A DNA stretch of 64,000 nucleotides from Nitratireductor indicus C115. Its GTDB lineage: Bacteria > Pseudomonadota > Alphaproteobacteria > Rhizobiales > Rhizobiaceae. The stretch lies in NCBI RefSeq assembly GCF_000300515.1, contig NZ_AMSI01000002.1:186001-250000 (forward strand), in the 5' to 3' direction. Within the stretch, counting starts at the first letter, position 1. Each line of letters opens with the position of its first letter. Positions 62,309 through 64,000 of this stretch are shown here, piece by piece. The notes below the pieces were generated by a model. That model was not told the DNA's origin. It saw only the letters and a list, made by a program, of their open reading frames with translations, and did not search any database. The position numbers and the translations under genes were made by a program.

Positions 62309-63496
62309 ATGAGCCCGCGCGACGTTGTCATCACCGGCATGGGCATCGTCTCCTCGCTTGGCGAAGGGGTGGATGCGCACTGGAAGGCCCTGACGGCGGC
62401 AAAGCCCGCCCCTGTCGTGGATCCCGAGCGCTTTGCGCCCTACACGATCCATCCGCTGCCCGAGATCGACTGGAGCCAGCAGATTCCGCGGCGCGGTGAT
62501 CAGCGTCAGATGGAAACCTGGCAACGCTTGGGCACCTATGCGGCAGGTCTGGCGCTCGACGATGCCGGCTTGAAGGATGACGAGGCGCTGTGCTCCTCCA
62601 TGGACATGGTGGTCGCCGCCGGTGGCGGCGAGCGCGACGAGACCGTGGACGAAGCAATCCTCAACGCCTCCCTGTCGCGAAACGACCATGACGTTCTCCT
62701 CAACGAGAAGCTGACCACCGAACTGCGCCCGACACTCTTTCTGGCCCAGCTTTCGAACCTGCTCGCCGGCAACATCTCCATCGTCCACAAGGTGACCGGT
62801 TCGTCCCGCACCTTCATGGGCGAGGAAGGTGCGGGCGTTTCAGCGATAGAGACGGCAGCCGCGCGCATCCGGTCTGGTCAGTCCTCGCATCTTCTGGTTG
62901 GTGCCGCCTTCCAGACCGAGCATTCCGACATGCTCCTGGCCTATGAGCTCGCCGGCTTCCTGCATCGCGAGAATTGGAAGCCCGTCTGGCAGCGCGAAGG
63001 CGCGCAGGGCGGCGGCGTCATTACAGGCTCGGGTGCTGCCTTCCTGGTTCTGGAATCGCGTGAGCATGCCGAAAGACGCGGCCGCGAGGCCTATGCGGCG
63101 ATAGGCCCGGTGGTCTCCCGCCGCAGCCGTCGCAAGGCCGCGCCTCTTGCCGGCGACCTTTCGGCAATGCTTGAGGCGCTGTCTCTTCCCGAAGGACCCT
63201 TGATGTCGATTTCAGGTGCTTCGGGCGCCCATGAAGCGACCGTGGCTGAAGCCGAAGCGATGGCCGCCAAAGGTAATATCGTTCCGCGCGCTTTCTCTTC
63301 ACTCACGGGTCATCTGAAGGAAGCGCAATTTCCCTTCGCGGTGGCACTGGCTGCACTGGCCGTGCACCACGGCAAGGCGTTTCCGGCCTTCGACCCGGAA
63401 AAGGAAGCCGCCTTTGATGGCAAGCCGGAGGCGGTTCTGGCAACAGCGGTGGGCTATCATTGCTTTGAGGGAATGGGAGTGGTTACCAGGGCCTGA
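62309..63496 (+). CDS. beta-ketoacyl-ACP synthase-like protein, chain-length-factor-like (FabF2XL)
   Basis: A 395-residue thiolase-fold KS. It starts MSPRDVVITGMGIVSSLGEG. The catalytic nucleophile region reads KVTGSSRTFMGEEGAGVSAI, where Cys is expected in FabF, so Ser or none replaces it. The first catalytic His motif (NAHGTGT-like) appears as SISGASGAHEATVAEAEAM, without that His. The second His is kept in SLTGHLKEAQFPFAVAL. It therefore resembles a chain-length factor that partners the active KS that follows. In rhizobia the acpXL cluster carries two FabF-like genes; the fabZXL gene expected after acpXL is not seen here. AGGATGG precedes the ATG. Confidence 0.82.
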   Translation: MSPRDVVITGMGIVSSLGEGVDAHWKALTAAKPAPVVDPERFAPYTIHPLPEIDWSQQIPRRGDQRQMETWQRLGTYAAGLALDDAGLKDDEALCSSMDMVVAAGGGERDETVDEAILNASLSRNDHDVLLNEKLTTELRPTLFLAQLSNLLAGNISIVHKVTGSSRTFMGEEGAGVSAIETAAARIRSGQSSHLLVGAAFQTEHSDMLLAYELAGFLHRENWKPVWQREGAQGGGVITGSGAAFLVLESREHAERRGREAYAAIGPVVSRRSRRKAAPLAGDLSAMLEALSLPEGPLMSISGASGAHEATVAEAEAMAAKGNIVPRAFSSLTGHLKEAQFPFAVALAALAVHHGKAFPAFDPEKEAAFDGKPEAVLATAVGYHCFEGMGVVTRA

Positions 63497-63541
63497 CCCC
63501 GGTTTCCATCTCGGTTTCCCGGCAAGAAAGAGAGCGATCAG

Positions 63542-64000
63542 GTGAAAACGACCGATAGTTTTGGAAGGCCCGTGGTTGCCGTTACCGGCATGGGCGTGGT
63601 GACGTCGCTCGGCCAGGGCCGCGAAGACAACTGGAACGCACTCATCAGCGGCCGCTCTGGCATTCACCCCATCACGCGTTTCCCCGTCGATCATCTGGCG
63701 ACGACAATCGCCGGAACCGTGGATTTCCTGCCGGCCAGCAATCGCGGCGCAAGCGCCCTCACCTTCGAGCTCGCCCATCTGGCAGCGGCGGAAGCCGTCG
63801 GCCAGTCGGGCTTTCCCGACAGCGATTTTGCCGGACCGCTTTTCCTTGCAGCCCCGCCGGTCGAACTTGACTGGCATCACCGGCTTTCCCTCTATGCCGG
63901 CGCGCAGAAGCATCACGGCAACAAGGACCTGATCGAGGCGGCACGCACCGCCCACGCTCTCGAGTTCTTCGAAGAAAGCCAGTTCGCCACCATCGCCGAC
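63542..64000 (+). CDS. beta-ketoacyl-ACP synthase (FabF1XL-like), N-terminal part
   Basis: A partial gene running off the window, with GTG start 45 bp after the previous stop and AGAGAG upstream. It reads VKTTDSFGRPVVAVTGMGVV, then TSLGQGREDNWNALISGRSG and IHPITRFPVDHLATTIAGTV, a normal KS N-terminus. The catalytic Cys lies beyond the window, so activity cannot be judged. It is predicted to pair with the chain-length-factor-like protein to make the very long acyl chain on AcpXL. Confidence 0.82.
   Translation, partial: MKTTDSFGRPVVAVTGMGVVTSLGQGREDNWNALISGRSGIHPITRFPVDHLATTIAGTVDFLPASNRGASALTFELAHLAAAEAVGQSGFPDSDFAGPLFLAAPPVELDWHHRLSLYAGAQKHHGNKDLIEAARTAHALEFFEESQFATIAD

Overview
The window looks like a chromosomal stretch of a GC-rich alphaproteobacterium of the order Hyphomicrobiales (Rhizobiales), probably near Phyllobacteriaceae/Brucellaceae. 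The evidence is a RirA-type iron regulator with its three cluster cysteines, an AcpXL very-long-chain acyl carrier protein, the PleD/DivK pair, a HemP/HmuP-hmuSTUV-TonB haem locus and PutA with an Lrp-type PutR. The genus is inferred, not proven. No rRNA, tRNA, CRISPR array or prophage was seen.

Layout. 1-5.6 kb: housekeeping genes (uracil-DNA glycosylase family, GST, thermonuclease, a PleC/DivJ-like histidine kinase, CobT, DUF1289, a membrane aspartic protease). 5.6-18.9 kb: an accessory island of giant repetitive secreted proteins. It has one intact 2017-residue DUF11/DUF7507-module protein, a second copy broken by a frameshift exactly at a module boundary, a third copy reduced to a signal-peptide stub and a C-terminal tail on either side of a decayed IS3-family element, and a fourth degenerate fragment next to an AT-rich spacer and a perfect 18-bp hairpin. 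18.9-27.6 kb: copper ATPase with a MerR-type promoter, rpmG, pleD-divK, DUF3572, a HAD-like protein, dusA and a ferredoxin reductase. 28-33.3 kb: an OFA-family MFS transporter with a visible sigma-54 promoter and two GGACA-N3-TGTCC palindromes 22 bp apart, next to the sensor kinase and NtrC-type activator that probably drive it.

33.4-41.4 kb: a periplasmic binding protein, a TctE-like kinase and a TctD-like regulator are divergent from tctCBA. tctCBA is followed by a fumarylpyruvate/fumarylacetoacetate hydrolase and a maleylpyruvate/maleylacetoacetate isomerase, suggesting uptake and ring-cleavage catabolism of an organic acid. 41.4-52.3 kb: a frameshifted MaoC gene, rirA with a TGA-N9-TCA box in its own promoter, and a complete haem acquisition system: hmuV-U-T-S-hemP, divergent from the outer-membrane receptor, an unknown exported protein, exbB, two exbD-type genes and tonB. 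Another TGA-N9-TCA box sits between the two arms. 52.4-64 kb: putA/putR, a di-haem peroxidase lipoprotein with a YtkA/FixH-like partner, gabD, an AEC transporter, a histidine phosphatase, and the start of the lipid A very-long-chain fatty acid cluster (acpXL, a ketosynthase that seems to lack the catalytic Cys, and a second ketosynthase running off the end).

The observations most worth checking are the decaying giant-adhesin family with EF-hand-like loops in nearly every module, the self-contained sigma-54 circuit for the OFA transporter, and the KS/CLF-like pair for very-long-chain fatty acids.
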